Positions 9,815 through 17,995 are shown, numbered from the stretch's first letter. The stretch: DNA of 51,744 nt from Candidatus Poribacteria bacterium (GCA_022822785.1 JAJEAL010000098.1:1-51744), one strand, 5' to 3'. Numbers and translations: made by a program. Notes: generated by a model not told the origin, from the sequence alone.

Positions 9815-10294
9815 TTAAATCTTACCTGTCAATCGCAATCTCATCAAACTCAGGTAGTCAACACCTTTATTGATAAAATTTGCCCTCTCTTTTCGGGAAT
9901 ACAGGTTGTCAATTGAGTTATGACACTCGGCGTGAAAAAGTCTTAAGTTGCCTAACTTCCAGTCCCCGCCTTCACTGTGTGGCTTGAGGTGATGTTTCTC
10001 TATTGCTGATCCCCGTACCTGTTTATCGATAATAGGTTTCTTGCAATGTGAGCACTTACCTTTCTGCCTACGGAATAGTTGGGTTAGTATTGCTGACCCG
10101 TAGATACTATCCTTCGCATTCCTGTATTCTCGGTTCTCCCAGTCTTTATCATCATTCGTAACCGCTTTATCCAGTTTCATCTGAATACTTTGGACGTGAT
10201 TTTCAAACTCGGTGACACTTTGATGTGAGAATACGCCGAATCCAGTCGTTTGACAGGGCAAGCCCCGCTTTTCATCGGTGCTGGTTAAATTCAT
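9815..10294 (-). CDS. HNH endonuclease, probably a maturase remnant without RT domain
   Basis: This 159-residue protein is encoded in the same sense as the intron, inside its domain IV. An HNH/McrA zinc-type domain fills residues 75-130. It shows C81-x2-C84, HH at 101-102, N116, H121 and C124, within a KGKCSHC...HHLKPHSEGG...NLRLFHAECH pattern. That pattern is typical of the C-terminal endonuclease domain of group II intron proteins. Residues 25-70 (HVQSIQMKLDKAV...SAILTQ) resemble the region just before RT1 in such proteins, so an internal deletion of RT and X domains is plausible. The start has no clear ribosome site. The HNH call is firm; its origin is inference. Confidence 0.78.
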   Translation of the reverse strand: MNLTSTDEKRGLPCQTTGFGVFSHQSVTEFENHVQSIQMKLDKAVTNDDKDWENREYRNAKDSIYGSAILTQLFRRQKGKCSHCKKPIIDKQVRGSAIEKHHLKPHSEGGDWKLGNLRLFHAECHNSIDNLYSRKERANFINKGVDYLSLMRLRLTGKI

Positions 10295-10385
10295 GATTAT
10301 TCTGTTTTAAGCGCGATTCTGATAATACTCGGGCAGGAAAGTCTTGGTGGGATCTTTTTGATCGCAAGTTTGATCTCCTGTCAGG

Positions 10386-10391
10386 TATAAT
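10386..10391 (+). promoter_or_regulatory. Possible -10 box for the 10433-10630 gene
   Basis: TATAAT lies 42 nt upstream of an AGGAGG-led ATG at 10433. No convincing -35 box is at the right distance. The preceding AGG-TATAAT context also occurs near 9700 on the plus strand. Confidence 0.35.
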
Positions 10392-10432
10392 TAGAAGAAT
10401 GCCTGTTCCCGTACACTCGACAGGAGGATTTA

Positions 10433-10630
10433 ATGCAAAACAGTGTCAAACCCGCGATAATCCTTGTATACCCTTGTGGGCAATGCAAGAATATGTCTAA
10501 AGAGTTATCGGCTCTTAGACGTGAGAATGATTTGCTTCGTAGTGAGAATGTGATGTTGCTGGATAACGTAAAACGTCATGCCAAACAACTCAAACGCATT
10601 GCTGAGTCGAAGCGTCATTTATTCTCTTGA
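10433..10630 (+). CDS. 65-residue coiled-coil protein of unknown function, intron passenger
   Basis: I do not recognise this protein. The N-terminal 20 residues include a short hydrophobic stretch and the pair CGQC (residues 16-19). Residues 22-60 form a charged heptad-like helix (ELSALRRENDLLRSENVMLL), suggesting a coiled coil. The start is well supported by ACAGGAGG six nt upstream. A near-perfect hairpin with a T-rich tail (10634-10670) follows the stop at once, giving a compact promoter-gene-terminator unit. It lies in intron domain IV on the opposite strand from the intron. Confidence 0.55.
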   Translation: MQNSVKPAIILVYPCGQCKNMSKELSALRRENDLLRSENVMLLDNVKRHAKQLKRIAESKRHLFS

Positions 10631-10633
10631 TCA

Positions 10634-10670
10634 TTATACGCTTGGCGTGGGTTTCATGTCAAGCGTATAA
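10634..10670 (+). terminator. Perfect 11-bp inverted repeat, possible terminator
   Basis: TTATACGCTTG (10634-10644) is repeated as its exact reverse complement at 10660-10670, with a 15-nt loop. CCTTTTT follows 5 nt later. It begins 4 nt after the stop of the 65-residue gene. In the other orientation it would be a stem at the boundary of intron domain IV. Confidence 0.55.
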
Positions 10671-11114
10671 CTCACCTTTTTATCCTACCCTACCTTATCT
10701 CTTCGCCCTTATCTTCTCATAGAGATGACTTAGAACTCCTCCTGCTCTCACAATATACACATACGCATGGGTTGGGTTCTGCCTTTATCCCGAAGGCATT
10801 TGACTTGCCAATGAAGGTAGAATAAAGACCTTCATCTCCACATCTCAACGTGAAAGAGATGTGTTTATCCTCGTACTTTATTAGTTACAGGCTGATTATT
10901 GGAAGTCCTTCTCAAGTCTTCCACTCGCAGATTAACCTGTTTAGAATTGAGTGGACTTCAAACGGCAGTTCAACTTTCGTTTTAACCATACCACACTTAT
11001 CTGACATGGCAACTTAAAAGATTTGCATTCCTTTCGAGCCATTTGCCTGGTCCCTCTGCTCTCCATCCTGCCGTTTCCAGCGACGCAGTTGAGGTGAGAT
11101 ATGCGGTGGCAAGT
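10671..11114 (-). other. Structured RNA region of the intron (domains I-III), no gene
   Basis: No credible coding frame lies here. On the minus strand it contains several clear hairpins. ATGAAGGT/ACCTTCAT carries exon-binding site 1 in its loop. CCACTC/GAGTGG carries exon-binding site 2. ACATCTC/GAGATGT is a 7-bp stem. This density of perfect stems fits group II domains I-III. The boundaries between domains were not folded and are approximate. Confidence 0.65.
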
Positions 11115-11885
11115 TCACCGAGTCGGTTCTATCCGGCAGTACGTATTACTACGCAGAAGCGCACTTATTCTTCTATCACTGATGATTTTTATGAGGGCGG
11201 ATTGTGCAATATCTGCTGCCCCCGGAATATCCCATCGAGCAGGTTGACGGTCTTCGACCAAATTGCTGATGCCGCGTACCTCCAGAAATGGAACGTTGTA
11301 TAAGGTACAAATATGGGCGGCGGCGGCCCCCTCCATGTTTTCACACACCGCATTGAAGCGAGCATGGAGGACATCGCCGACCGCCTGAACGCCGGTACAC
11401 TGCGAAACGGTTACAAACACGCCACACCTCGCTCCGCAAATTCCAGCAGCAGTCGAAACCAATTGTGGATCCAGTGGGAAACGGTTGAAGTGAGGTGGGT
11501 TGCCGTGCACCAAAGGGATACCAATCTCGTCCGCGGGTTTCCAACCTTCGGGCGTCACCACGCCGACGTCGCCGTAAACCTCCTCTGTCGCTAGCACAAC
11601 GGATCGGATAGGTAGACCGGTCGGGACATACGCACCGCCGATCCCAAATTGGATAACCAACTCAGGGGTTTCTCGCTCAAGTTGACAAGTCATTGCATGC
11701 GCTGCATTGACGGCACCGATTCCGGTGTGAAGCAGGGTGCATCGCCAGCCGCATAAATTCCCAACGATTACCCTTTTGCCGGCGTGTTGTGCGGTCTTAG
11801 CGTTTCCGAGAGCACTTTGGATAGCACCGGATTCGAGCTCCGTTGCACTGACCAACAGCAGATTCGACTGAGTCATCTGGTCCAT
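11115..11885 (-). CDS. mqnB: Futalosine hydrolase MqnB, interrupted near its 3' end by the intron
   Basis: This nucleosidase-family enzyme acts in the futalosine route to menaquinone, releasing hypoxanthine from futalosine. Diagnostic segments are FGIGGAYVPTGL, EEVYGDVGV, CENMEGAAAAHICTL and RGISNLVEDRQPARWDIP. The start is taken as the ATG at 11885, 7 nt after the miaB stop; 11876 and 11912 are alternatives. The genuine exon appears to end at 11165 after residue 240 (IISDRRI). Without splicing, the frame runs 16 residues into the intron and stops at 11115. With splicing it gains KDGLRITNHGKR and overlaps map. The unspliced product would probably still fold, as only the extreme C-terminus changes. 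Confidence 0.87.
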   Translation of the reverse strand: MDQMTQSNLLLVSATELESGAIQSALGNAKTAQHAGKRVIVGNLCGWRCTLLHTGIGAVNAAHAMTCQLERETPELVIQFGIGGAYVPTGLPIRSVVLATEEVYGDVGVVTPEGWKPADEIGIPLVHGNPPHFNRFPLDPQLVSTAAGICGARCGVFVTVSQCTGVQAVGDVLHARFNAVCENMEGAAAAHICTLYNVPFLEVRGISNLVEDRQPARWDIPGAADIAQSALIKIISDRRISALLRSNTYCRIEPTR

Positions 11886-11892
11886 CGTCAAT

Positions 11893-13287
11893 TTACTTTG
11901 TGATTGATCCAATTAATGTATGTGCTGTCGTGGACTCAACTTTCACACGGACAAGATCACCGACCTCCGAATTCGCTTTCGGAAACACGGTTGTTTTGAA
12001 GCCATCGGTCTTCCCTTGGTATCTATCCGGGTCTTTCCGCGACTCACCTTCAACCAAAACTGTTACTACCTCGCCAATCAACCTCTGATTGGTTTCGTGG
12101 GAAACGCTCTCCTGCAACGCGATAATCTCCTTCAAACGTCGTCCCTTCTCCACCTCGCTCACATCATCGTCGAGCGTTTTGTGAGCAAGTGTGCCGTCGC
12201 GGGACGAGTACTTGAACATGAACGCCGAGTCGTAACGGATTTCAGCCATCAAGTTGTACGTCTCCATAAAGTCCGTCTCTGTTTCGCCACAGAATCCGAC
12301 GATTACGTCTGTAGAGATTGCGAGATTCGGGATACGCGCTCGCATTTTGGCGACAAGCTCTCGGTACGCTTCTGCGGTGTAGGTGCGTCTCATGGCTTTC
12401 AGCACTCTCGTCGAACCGGATTGCAACGGCAGATGGATATAGTTGCAGACCTTATCGCAGCTCGCCATCGCTTCAATTAGGTCATCGGTCGCATCGCTCG
12501 GATGCGGCGAAGTGAAGCGTATCCGTTCAATTCCTTCAACTTCGCTCAACCCAAATAGGAGATCTCCGAAATTATGCGTTCCATCGTTATACGAATTCAC
12601 CGTCTGACCGAGGAGAACGACCTCTTTGAAACCTTCATCGACAAGCCTTTTCACATCATCGACTAACAGCTGCATCGGGATGCTGCGCTCGCGTCCGCGT
12701 ACAAACGGTACGATACAGAAGGTACACATCTTGTCGCAGCCCCGTTGGATGGTCAACCAGGCGCGGATACCCTCCACCCGGATAGGAGCAATGTCCGCAT
12801 AATCCTCGCCTTTGTCTAGCTTTAAGCCGAGAAACGGGTCGCCTATCGTCACGGAGTTGATCGCCATCGGTAGATTCCGGTAGGCGTCGGGTCCCAATAC
12901 GAAATCGACATACGGTGCGGCATCGATCAGCTTTGTCTTCATGTGCTGTGCCATGCAACCACACACGCCGAGCACCAGATCGGATTGCCTCTTTTTTCGA
13001 TGATGTAGGTGCACAAGACGATTGAGCACCTTCTCTTCGGCGTTTTCGCGGATGGCACAGGTATTGAGCAGCACAACGTTGGCATCTTCGAGTTGATCTA
13101 CCATCTCGTAGCCATTCTGAGTTAAGATGCCCGACATCAGCTCACTATCGCTCACGTTCATCTGACATCCGTAGGTTTCGATATAAACTCTTCGAGCGGT
13201 CTGTGTTTGGCGGGTATTAATGGGCTCCAACGTTGGAGATGCTTTGTATAGTGGCAATTGTGTTTTGGTTGGAATTTTCAGATTCAT
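11893..13287 (-). CDS. miaB: tRNA-2-methylthio-N6-dimethylallyladenosine synthase MiaB
   Basis: A radical-SAM methylthiotransferase that adds a methylthio group to i6A37 of tRNAs. It is 464 residues. The N-terminal UPF0004 cluster cysteines are at 41 (ETYGCQMN), 77 (LNTCAIRENAE) and 111 (VCGCMAQ). The radical-SAM C-x3-C-x2-C is at 185, 189 and 192 in RGCDKMCTFC. A C-terminal TRAM domain follows (about 395-460). All key residues are present. mqnB begins 7 nt downstream, so miaB is the first visible gene of the miaB-mqnB-map-eno-crcB cluster. Confidence 0.96.
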   Translation of the reverse strand: MNLKIPTKTQLPLYKASPTLEPINTRQTQTARRVYIETYGCQMNVSDSELMSGILTQNGYEMVDQLEDANVVLLNTCAIRENAEEKVLNRLVHLHHRKKRQSDLVLGVCGCMAQHMKTKLIDAAPYVDFVLGPDAYRNLPMAINSVTIGDPFLGLKLDKGEDYADIAPIRVEGIRAWLTIQRGCDKMCTFCIVPFVRGRERSIPMQLLVDDVKRLVDEGFKEVVLLGQTVNSYNDGTHNFGDLLFGLSEVEGIERIRFTSPHPSDATDDLIEAMASCDKVCNYIHLPLQSGSTRVLKAMRRTYTAEAYRELVAKMRARIPNLAISTDVIVGFCGETETDFMETYNLMAEIRYDSAFMFKYSSRDGTLAHKTLDDDVSEVEKGRRLKEIIALQESVSHETNQRLIGEVVTVLVEGESRKDPDRYQGKTDGFKTTVFPKANSEVGDLVRVKVESTTAHTLIGSITK

Positions 13288-13709
13288 TGCTTTAATCAGC
13301 CTTTGTTGAATTATTTAGGACTTATGCACTTCAGTGAGTTCATTAGTTGATAGGTTTAGCAGCGTTAGTTTAACTGTGTGTCTAAGAGTCACAATCCGGA
13401 GGTCAATATAGTCGTATTTGTAGTAGATTTTAGAATTATTTGGACACTCCAAATTGTACTGCCAACCCTTCTGAGCCCCCCTAGCCCCCCTTGTCAGGGG
13501 GGAAACCACCGTCCTCCTCGCTATCCCTCCTTGTCAGGAGAGTTGTGGGGAGACTTTGGATATTGTGCAAAGGTCGGAGTATTGGTGAATGTCCACTTAT
13601 TTTTCTAATTCACCATAGTGCATTCGGGTAGACTCATAGTCCCTATTATACCCTATTGTTTGACCATGTGCGTAATTCCTATGTCGCTCATGTTAAGAAA
13701 TCGTGCACC

Positions 13710-13743
13710 AGAAACCGAGTTTTCAAGAAAAAACTCGGTTTCT
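13710..13743. repeat. AGAAACCGAGTTTT hairpin repeat, copy 1
   Basis: A 14-nt arm AGAAACCGAGTTTT and its reverse complement AAAACTCGGTTTCT enclose a 6-nt loop. An almost identical 34-nt copy is at 21181-21214, differing only in the loop (C versus G). TTTTTTT follows some 15 nt later, so it could terminate transcription. It looks like a dispersed palindromic element. Confidence 0.8.
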
Positions 13744-13792
13744 CTGAGCTGTTCCGCCTTTTTTTAATATGGGCAACCCCATTACTCACGGT

Positions 13793-13825
13793 GTTACGGC
13801 ACACGGAGTGTGCCTACTACTTTGT
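13793..13825 (-). repeat. Palindromic GGCACAC/GTGTGCC repeat, copy 1
   Basis: On the minus strand it reads ACAAAGTAGTAGGCACAC, a 3-nt loop, then GTGTGCCGTAAC. A 33-nt homologue lies at 48256-48288 on the plus strand. There the stem is GGCATAC/GTATGCC: both arms changed together, keeping the pairing. Confidence 0.8.
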
Positions 13826-13841
13826 AATGTCTAGGGCAGGA

Positions 13842-14666
13842 CTACGAAAACCAGAGTTTTGTTGCAGTGTCACCCAAGATCGCAGTTTTTTCCGCTTCAG
13901 AGAGTCCCAAATGCCCCTGAAAAATTGCTAGATGCTGTTGGTATGTTACCTTCGGAATCCAGAGCGATGTCGGGAAATCGCTACCCCATATACATCGGTC
14001 CGGCGTATAAGCGTCGATGACCTGCCGCACGCCATCAAACATGTCACGACACGGGAACTCCTCTTCGGACCCGGTGACAAGAAAGGATAGTTTGGCGTGT
14101 AGGTTCTTGAACTGTGCCAGATTTATAACCGTTCTCAGATTGTCAGAGCTTGGAAAATCAGCGGCGCTCAAATTGGCGCAGTGATCCAGCACAACAGGGA
14201 CCTCCGGGAACGCTTCAAGCAGATTTGCCAATGAGCGGCAGTTGGGGGGATTAAGTAACGCACAGATTACCACCTCCAATCGCTGTGCTGCCTGCCATAG
14301 TCGCCGATGCTCCGGGAGTACAGCGTCATCCGTGGGCCAACCCGCGGAGACACGATTGCCGCGGACCCCTAGTGCGACAGCATCCTCCATCAAACTCACC
14401 GATTCCTCGTCGAAAGGGTCAAGGTTCAAAACGCCGGTCGTCCATTCCCGATTTTCCCGTACCGTATCCATTGTGAGCCGGTTGTCATGTTGATACACAG
14501 TGAAGGTTTGAACGATGACAACCTGATCAATACTGTTCATCTTAGTTTCGTTTGTCAGGTCTTCGATGGTGCCCCGGCCGGGGGGTGGCAGGTAGGGGTT
14601 AGGCATTTGTGGGTACGTTTTGGTGTCCTCGGAATAGATATGTGCGTGTGTATCAACGATAGCCAT
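13842..14666 (-). CDS. Amidohydrolase family 2 protein
   Basis: A 274-residue metal-type TIM-barrel hydrolase of the PF04909 group. It has the N-terminal AIVDTHAHIYSED with the HxH pair, VVLDHCANL, LHAKLS and the canonical late motif CIWGSDFPTSLW with its Asp intact. AAGGAG lies 8 nt before the ATG. It differs clearly from the relative at 3338-4180, which lacks that Asp. Its neighbours (a transporter and recQ) give no substrate clue. Likely reactions are hydrolysis of a lactone or decarboxylation, as in other members. Confidence 0.84.
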   Translation of the reverse strand: MAIVDTHAHIYSEDTKTYPQMPNPYLPPPGRGTIEDLTNETKMNSIDQVVIVQTFTVYQHDNRLTMDTVRENREWTTGVLNLDPFDEESVSLMEDAVALGVRGNRVSAGWPTDDAVLPEHRRLWQAAQRLEVVICALLNPPNCRSLANLLEAFPEVPVVLDHCANLSAADFPSSDNLRTVINLAQFKNLHAKLSFLVTGSEEEFPCRDMFDGVRQVIDAYTPDRCIWGSDFPTSLWIPKVTYQQHLAIFQGHLGLSEAEKTAILGDTATKLWFS

Positions 14667-14753
14667 TAACGTTCTCCTTAGCGTGAAATATCAAACATAA
14701 GTCCAAAGGAACGATTATGCTGACAGTGGAGTGAGCGAATTAACTCGTTGCCT

Positions 14754-16025
14754 TTACTCATCTATCGCTGCCCTACTGTCATGGTGTGTCTCTATATTCT
14801 GGTACTGTTTTGCCAGGTTCAACACAATTCCTGACCAGAGGATTGCCATCACCATCGCGGTGATAGAATATGCTGCTCCCGGAATTGCCATAGCAAAGCC
14901 GATTACGGTAATTACGCCGGCGCTGCCGCCTTTGGCAAACCGATAACCAAAGGAGTCGATAACCTGTTTCGCCCGGTAGCGGGCATCAAATGACAAAGGG
15001 ATATAGAGAATCTCTTTCGCGGCTCGGAAAAGTGAATAGTCCAACGCCTTAAAGAGCAGAAATGCAGTTGCCCCACTGCGTAGGGAAGGCGCTATAGTCA
15101 GGGCTGCGCCCGCAATCAGATGAACCAGCGGAATGACCGGATGCAAAATACGAATCGGTATATATCGCAATACGAGACCCGCACAGAGCTGCAGAACAAA
15201 GGCGGAGATGCCGAGCCACTGTCCATAAAACCGTCCGTAGAAAGCGGTGCGCATATCCTTGTCAGCAATATCGGTTTCGACCAATCCGTTAAACCGTAAA
15301 TCTAACACCGTCGAAACAACTTGTGTCGTCAGGATGAGCAGAAATAGGAAAACGAGATAACGGGACCGTGCGAGCACCTTTAACCCTGTATGCCCCTGTC
15401 GGCCTCCTATCTCTACAGGTGTAGGTTGCGGTTCACCGGCTGCAGCATAGGCGAACATTGCGAACAGTGCCGCGGGCAGCAACGAACCTGCTGCAAATAG
15501 CAGCAATACCTCAGTGCCGAGAGACGGGGCGAGATGTGCAACGAGTGAACCGCCGGTAACTGAGCCGATTGTCGCAATCGCGCAGAAGGGCCCGTTGATC
15601 CAACGCGCCTGTTTAGGGGTCAATGTGCTATTGACAAGCGACCAATACTGCTCGATGATGATCACAATATATGCTTCACGGAAGACATAAATCACCGCCG
15701 TTGCAATGGCATAGCCCATGAGGATGAGATTGTAGCAGCTCGCAATTAGGCCCGCAGACAGAATGGATGTCAATAGCAACGCACGTTTTGCCCCCAACCA
15801 CGAGAGCAACCTACCGTAAAGATAAAGCAGCAAGAAGACACCCGGCGGCACCGCGACCATCACACGCGGCAAATTTCTCGCACCGTACGCTTCAATGAAC
15901 AGGGAGGTCGATACCGCACGAATGAATTCATAGCCACACAGCAAAAAGCTGCCTGCCACGGCAATCGAAAGCGCTGCCAGGAGCGTTCGTTTTGGGAAGG
16001 TTTGCATCGTCACCATATCATCCAA
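14754..16025 (-). CDS. Npt1/Npt2-like membrane transporter (ATP/ADP translocase-related)
   Basis: A 423-residue protein with about 11-12 hydrophobic helices in an MFS-like pattern. The segment FKALDYSLFRAAKEILYIPLSFDARYRAKQ resembles, as I remember it, the Npt1/Npt2 (TLC-related) nucleotide transporter family of free-living bacteria. It is shorter than plastid or rickettsial ATP/ADP translocases, so nucleotide exchange should not be assumed. The start MDDMVTMQ has several candidate Met codons and the first is used. It is 29 nt from the recQ stop, same strand. A general MFS transporter is the alternative. Confidence 0.7.
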   Translation of the reverse strand: MDDMVTMQTFPKRTLLAALSIAVAGSFLLCGYEFIRAVSTSLFIEAYGARNLPRVMVAVPPGVFLLLYLYGRLLSWLGAKRALLLTSILSAGLIASCYNLILMGYAIATAVIYVFREAYIVIIIEQYWSLVNSTLTPKQARWINGPFCAIATIGSVTGGSLVAHLAPSLGTEVLLLFAAGSLLPAALFAMFAYAAAGEPQPTPVEIGGRQGHTGLKVLARSRYLVFLFLLILTTQVVSTVLDLRFNGLVETDIADKDMRTAFYGRFYGQWLGISAFVLQLCAGLVLRYIPIRILHPVIPLVHLIAGAALTIAPSLRSGATAFLLFKALDYSLFRAAKEILYIPLSFDARYRAKQVIDSFGYRFAKGGSAGVITVIGFAMAIPGAAYSITAMVMAILWSGIVLNLAKQYQNIETHHDSRAAIDE

Positions 16026-16054
16026 TTTTTTGTACGATGAATTCCTGTTGTAGC

Positions 16055-17989
16055 CTACAATTTTGAATCTTGCGCTACTGTTTGGGCCCGTCTATGGATC
16101 TCGTCAAACCGGACGTGGGCAAGGCAGCCGAAAAGCGGATGTTTTGACAAACCTGTTCTTGTTAATCGTGGCGAGGTAATACCGCACGCGAGTCGAGCTA
16201 ATGCCCGGGCATCGCTGATTGGCTCCTCCTGATCTTGCCAGACATCAAGGATTTGCTGCCAAAGTTCTTCATCAATAGTCCCCGGTTCCGCGAACATAAG
16301 TCTCGCAGGTTGATGACCATTCAAACACCAAGCACAATGCCCACAAGGACGTGAAAGTTTTTCACCGAAGTGGGCTGCTAGATACGCCACTTGACATCCG
16401 TCGTGTGATCCTAAATCGATAACTTGGTCAATCCGTCCAATCTCACGCTGCTCAAGTTCAAGTGCGTTTTGAAACAGCACATCAGTCAACCGGTCAAGGT
16501 CATCGGGTCGTCGCAGAATTGAAAAGCGATTCCGGACCCCTTCGGCTCTTACCTCCAACAACCCTTGCTCGGCGAGGTAGTCCAATGCCCGCACTATTCT
16601 ATCGCGAGGGCATCCAATCGCTTCCGCTGTTTCATCAGGATCAATGTGAAACCAAGTCTTGCCTTTATCGGCGCGTTTGAAAACTGCCCTCAGGAATTGG
16701 CGCCGTTCCCCTTCAAACCTCAATAAAATTTCGGATGACGAAGCAAGTGGCTGAAATTGGTAGCGGCTGTAAAATGGGGTCAGTTCCTGTAAATAACCAT
16801 TAAGTTCTATTTGCACTAACAATGTCCGTACTACTAATTGGCGGATGTCGTGATGGCTCGATAGTTCATAAAGACTAAGGTCAAACTTGCCGGAAAAAGA
16901 AAAAATCTCCTCGACTAAATTCCGTATTGCGTTTCGACTCGGGGTGTCCCCATAGGCAAAGTTCTCAAGTGTGCAAACATCATCCAAGCAGATAAACATC
17001 TCACAAATTGAAATCTCCCCATCCCGCCCGGCACGCCCAATCTCCTGCGAGAAATTCTCAAGACTCTTTGGTAGATTATAGTGGTAGATATAACGGATGT
17101 TTGACTTATCGATTCCCATACCGAAAGCAATGGTCGCTACTACGATTCCATCGTCTGAGTCCATGAACCAATTTTGCACTTCAGTCCGCTGCTCATTTTT
17201 CATCCCGGCATGATAGGCTTGTGAAGGTAAACCTGCCGAGGCAAGATGCGTTGCTACTTGCTCGGCAGTCTTTTGGAGCGTGACGTAGACGATTGTGGGC
17301 CCCGGGGGCTGTCTCTTTAGTTTTGCAAGCAAAGCCCTATCACGGTCAGCAATGGTGATAGGCGTTGTCAATACTGTGAGATTCTTTCGGTAAAAACCGG
17401 TCCGAACTACGCATTCGCTGGATATACCGAATCCCTCACAGATATCTTCAACCACCTTGGGAGCCGCTGTTGCCGTCAATGCAAACAGTCTCTCTGCACG
17501 GCAGGCCCGCGCAAAACGAGCGAGTTTGAGGTAATCTGGTCGAAAGTTATGCCCCCACTCCGAGATACAGTGTGCTTCGTCAACAGCAAACATTGATACC
17601 TTTATGTGCATAATTGCTTGCAAAAAGCGTTCGTTGTTAAATCGTTCCGGTGCCACATATAGGAGACGTAATTCTCCAGACCGTAGGGCTAACATAACAG
17701 ACCGAGTTTCATCAGCAGATAGTGTTGAATCGAGCCGTTCGGCTGGAACACCACGGTTTTTAAGGACATCGATCTGATCTTTCATCAACGCAATCAGCGG
17801 TGAAATAACAATTGTTACGCCATCGAAGGTGAGTGCAGGCAATTGGTAGCAGAGCGATTTCCCTCCACCTGTTGGGAAGATCGCTAATGCCGAACGTCCA
17901 GCCAGCAGATGCTTAATGACTTCTGCCTGCCCCGGTAGAAATTGATCAAAGCCAAATGTCCCGGTGAGCAGCTGTTGAGCACGTTTCAT
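16055..17989 (-). CDS. recQ: ATP-dependent DNA helicase RecQ
   Basis: An SF2 3'-5' DNA helicase of recombination and repair, 644 residues. Motif I is FPTGGGKSLCYQ at 39-48. Motif II is DEAHCISEWGHNFRPDY, motif III LTATAAP, motif V VATIAFGMGIDKSNIRYIYH and motif VI QEIGRAGRDG. The RQC zinc site ends in CGHCAWC. The C-terminus after about 590 is short and lacks an evident HRDC domain. AAAGGAA precedes the ATG. It follows a 110-residue zinc-ribbon fragment gene by 6 nt, so the two are probably co-transcribed. Confidence 0.95.
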   Translation of the reverse strand: MKRAQQLLTGTFGFDQFLPGQAEVIKHLLAGRSALAIFPTGGGKSLCYQLPALTFDGVTIVISPLIALMKDQIDVLKNRGVPAERLDSTLSADETRSVMLALRSGELRLLYVAPERFNNERFLQAIMHIKVSMFAVDEAHCISEWGHNFRPDYLKLARFARACRAERLFALTATAAPKVVEDICEGFGISSECVVRTGFYRKNLTVLTTPITIADRDRALLAKLKRQPPGPTIVYVTLQKTAEQVATHLASAGLPSQAYHAGMKNEQRTEVQNWFMDSDDGIVVATIAFGMGIDKSNIRYIYHYNLPKSLENFSQEIGRAGRDGEISICEMFICLDDVCTLENFAYGDTPSRNAIRNLVEEIFSFSGKFDLSLYELSSHHDIRQLVVRTLLVQIELNGYLQELTPFYSRYQFQPLASSSEILLRFEGERRQFLRAVFKRADKGKTWFHIDPDETAEAIGCPRDRIVRALDYLAEQGLLEVRAEGVRNRFSILRRPDDLDRLTDVLFQNALELEQREIGRIDQVIDLGSHDGCQVAYLAAHFGEKLSRPCGHCAWCLNGHQPARLMFAEPGTIDEELWQQILDVWQDQEEPISDARALARLACGITSPRLTRTGLSKHPLFGCLAHVRFDEIHRRAQTVAQDSKL

Positions 17990-17995
17990 GCGATC

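Larger units (their letters stand above)
9105..11164 (-). mobile_element. Group II intron inserted in mqnB, lacking a reverse transcriptase
   Basis: Read on the minus strand, the element starts GTGCGC at 11164 and ends near 9105, 2,060 nt in all. Near the 3' end lies a 34-nt domain V with the AGC triad, GAAA tetraloop and two-base bulge, followed by a domain VI-like helix. Exon-binding site 1, TTATTC (10825-10820), is in the loop of an 8-bp hairpin and is complementary to the last six exon bases GAATAA. A second loop has TTCTA (10946-10942), complementary to the preceding TAGAA. Domains I-III would occupy about 10670-11164. Domain IV holds an HNH gene in the intron sense and two small genes antisense. 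No RT or maturase domain is present, so splicing or mobility would need help in trans. Confidence 0.82.
13288..13841. repeat. Repeat-rich intergenic region without a supported gene
   Basis: Open frames here have no ribosome sites or recognisable domains. Four repeat types are visible. A segment at 13427-13449 (TTTTAGAATTATTTGGACAC) recurs nearly unchanged at 34374-34397. CCCCCC TTGTCA GGGGGG forms a hairpin at 13485-13502. A 34-nt hairpin lies at 13710-13743. A 33-nt palindromic element lies at 13793-13825. The region lies between miaB and an amidohydrolase, both on the minus strand. Confidence 0.75.

Noticed and set aside
13656-13931. Plus-strand frame as a gene
   Set aside because: It consists of hairpin repeats and the antisense end of the amidohydrolase, with no ribosome site.
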